Origin: Caldisericaceae bacterium
GTDB lineage: Bacteria > Caldisericota > Caldisericia > Caldisericales > Caldisericaceae
Assembly (NCBI GenBank): GCA_026987225.1
Contig: JALSNB010000364.1
Coordinates: forward strand, 1-15,068
Length of the DNA stretch: 15,068 nucleotides
Direction of reading: 5' to 3'
Below the pieces are notes generated by a model. That model searched no databases, had not been told where the DNA came from, and worked only from the letters and a program-made list of their open reading frames with translations. Below, piece by piece: positions 14,775 through 15,068 of this stretch. The position numbers and the translations under genes are program-made. Position 1 is the first letter of the stretch; each line of letters starts with the position of its first letter.

Positions 14775-15068
14775 TATTTATAATTTTCTTTAAAAGGACA
14801 TAGGATAGTAAGAGCAGTATAATAGATACAATAATACCTATTGCTATTCCCCATAGGCTTCTGTACATAGAGACAAGGAATGTTTCTCTTAAGTGTGAAA
14901 AGGTATCTACAACTGACATTGACCCCATAACCGCAAGTGCGGCAAAAACAATTAGCCATTTTTTACGCATTAGCCGAGCCGCCATAACTGTAAGCAAAAG
15001 AGACGGATATCCGATGAGAAATTCTTTGAATCTGGGGCGTGCAATGATATGTTGCTCCAAAAATGCCC
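14764..15068 (-). CDS. DUF5693-like membrane protein (C-terminal part, N-terminus off the right edge)
   Basis: The last 100 or so codons of a membrane protein; the reading frame is open to the edge, so the true start lies outside. The visible part has RPRFKEFLIGYP, then spans around VFAALAVMGSMSVVDTFSHL and SLWGIAIGIIVSIILLLL, ending in a basic tail. The RPR-KEFLIG-P and the S-VVDTF-H patterns recall the DUF5693 family, whose genes often sit by surface polysaccharide pyruvylation genes; this is from memory of the family. Its stop overlaps the murJ start by 11 bases. Function unknown, probably envelope-related. Confidence 0.6.
   Translation of the reverse strand, partial: AFLEQHIIARPRFKEFLIGYPSLLLTVMAARLMRKKWLIVFAALAVMGSMSVVDTFSHLRETFLVSMYRSLWGIAIGIIVSIILLLLSYVLLKKIINNEK

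Noticed and set aside
1..15068. CRISPR array, tRNA or rRNA genes, insertion sequences, phage or defence genes
   Set aside because: I saw no regularly spaced repeats, cloverleaf segments, transposase motifs or attachment sites. Coding sequence fills nearly the whole window with housekeeping and metabolic genes.

Overview
This window looks like chromosomal DNA from a low-GC, probably anaerobic bacterium. The signs are an oxygen-sensitive two-subunit Fe-S L-serine dehydratase, a FAD-less molybdenum hydroxylase pair, AT-rich intergenic DNA and strong Shine-Dalgarno (SD) sites beside candidate leaderless starts. The gene set (nucleoside kinase with a ThrRS-like N-terminus, stand-alone roadblock protein, a DUF5693-type protein next to MurJ) would fit Firmicutes-like, Thermotogota-like or Caldisericota-like lineages. 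The sequence alone does not settle which. I see no RNA genes, mobile elements, CRISPR arrays or long repeats, and no gene-free stretch reaches 300 bases.

Region 1 (1-3540, minus strand): a catabolic operon transcribed right to left from a near-consensus promoter at 3477-3505. It encodes a molybdopterin-binding hydroxylase large subunit, its 2Fe-2S subunit, and a cytosine-deaminase-like amidohydrolase that runs off the left edge. The amidohydrolase starts at TTG, directly behind an SD formed by the last codons of the 2Fe-2S gene.

Region 2 (3535-5119): birA (minus) and mogA (plus) diverge from a 72-base gap. Each has a -10 element exactly 6 bases before its ATG and no SD, which suggests leaderless mRNAs. 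The biotin ligase has Gln where Escherichia coli BirA has Arg118. mogA overlaps a small roadblock/LC7 gene by 44 bases. MogA makes adenylated molybdopterin, so it fits with the molybdoenzyme next door.

Region 3 (5127-9736, minus): two units. One is a three-gene operon, beta and alpha subunits of L-serine dehydratase followed by a ROK-family sugar kinase, joined by ATGA overlaps and with its own promoter at 7611-7638. Upstream of it lie a GT-C-like multispanning membrane protein and a small lipoprotein.

Region 4 (9745-12449, plus): a uridine-kinase-like nucleoside kinase and a UPF0104/LPG_synthase_TM membrane protein. The kinase and the GT-C-like gene diverge from a palindromic ATTATAAT element that can act as the -10 for both.

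Region 5 (12446-15068, minus): a DUF5693-like membrane protein (cut by the edge), the lipid II flippase MurJ and a small metallophosphoesterase form a tightly packed envelope-linked operon. Its end meets the plus-strand membrane gene at a shared TTAA containing both stop codons.

The most noteworthy points are the natural substitution in the biotin ligase, the set of probable leaderless starts, and the symmetric shared -10 promoter. I do not see a clearly new defence or mobile system here.
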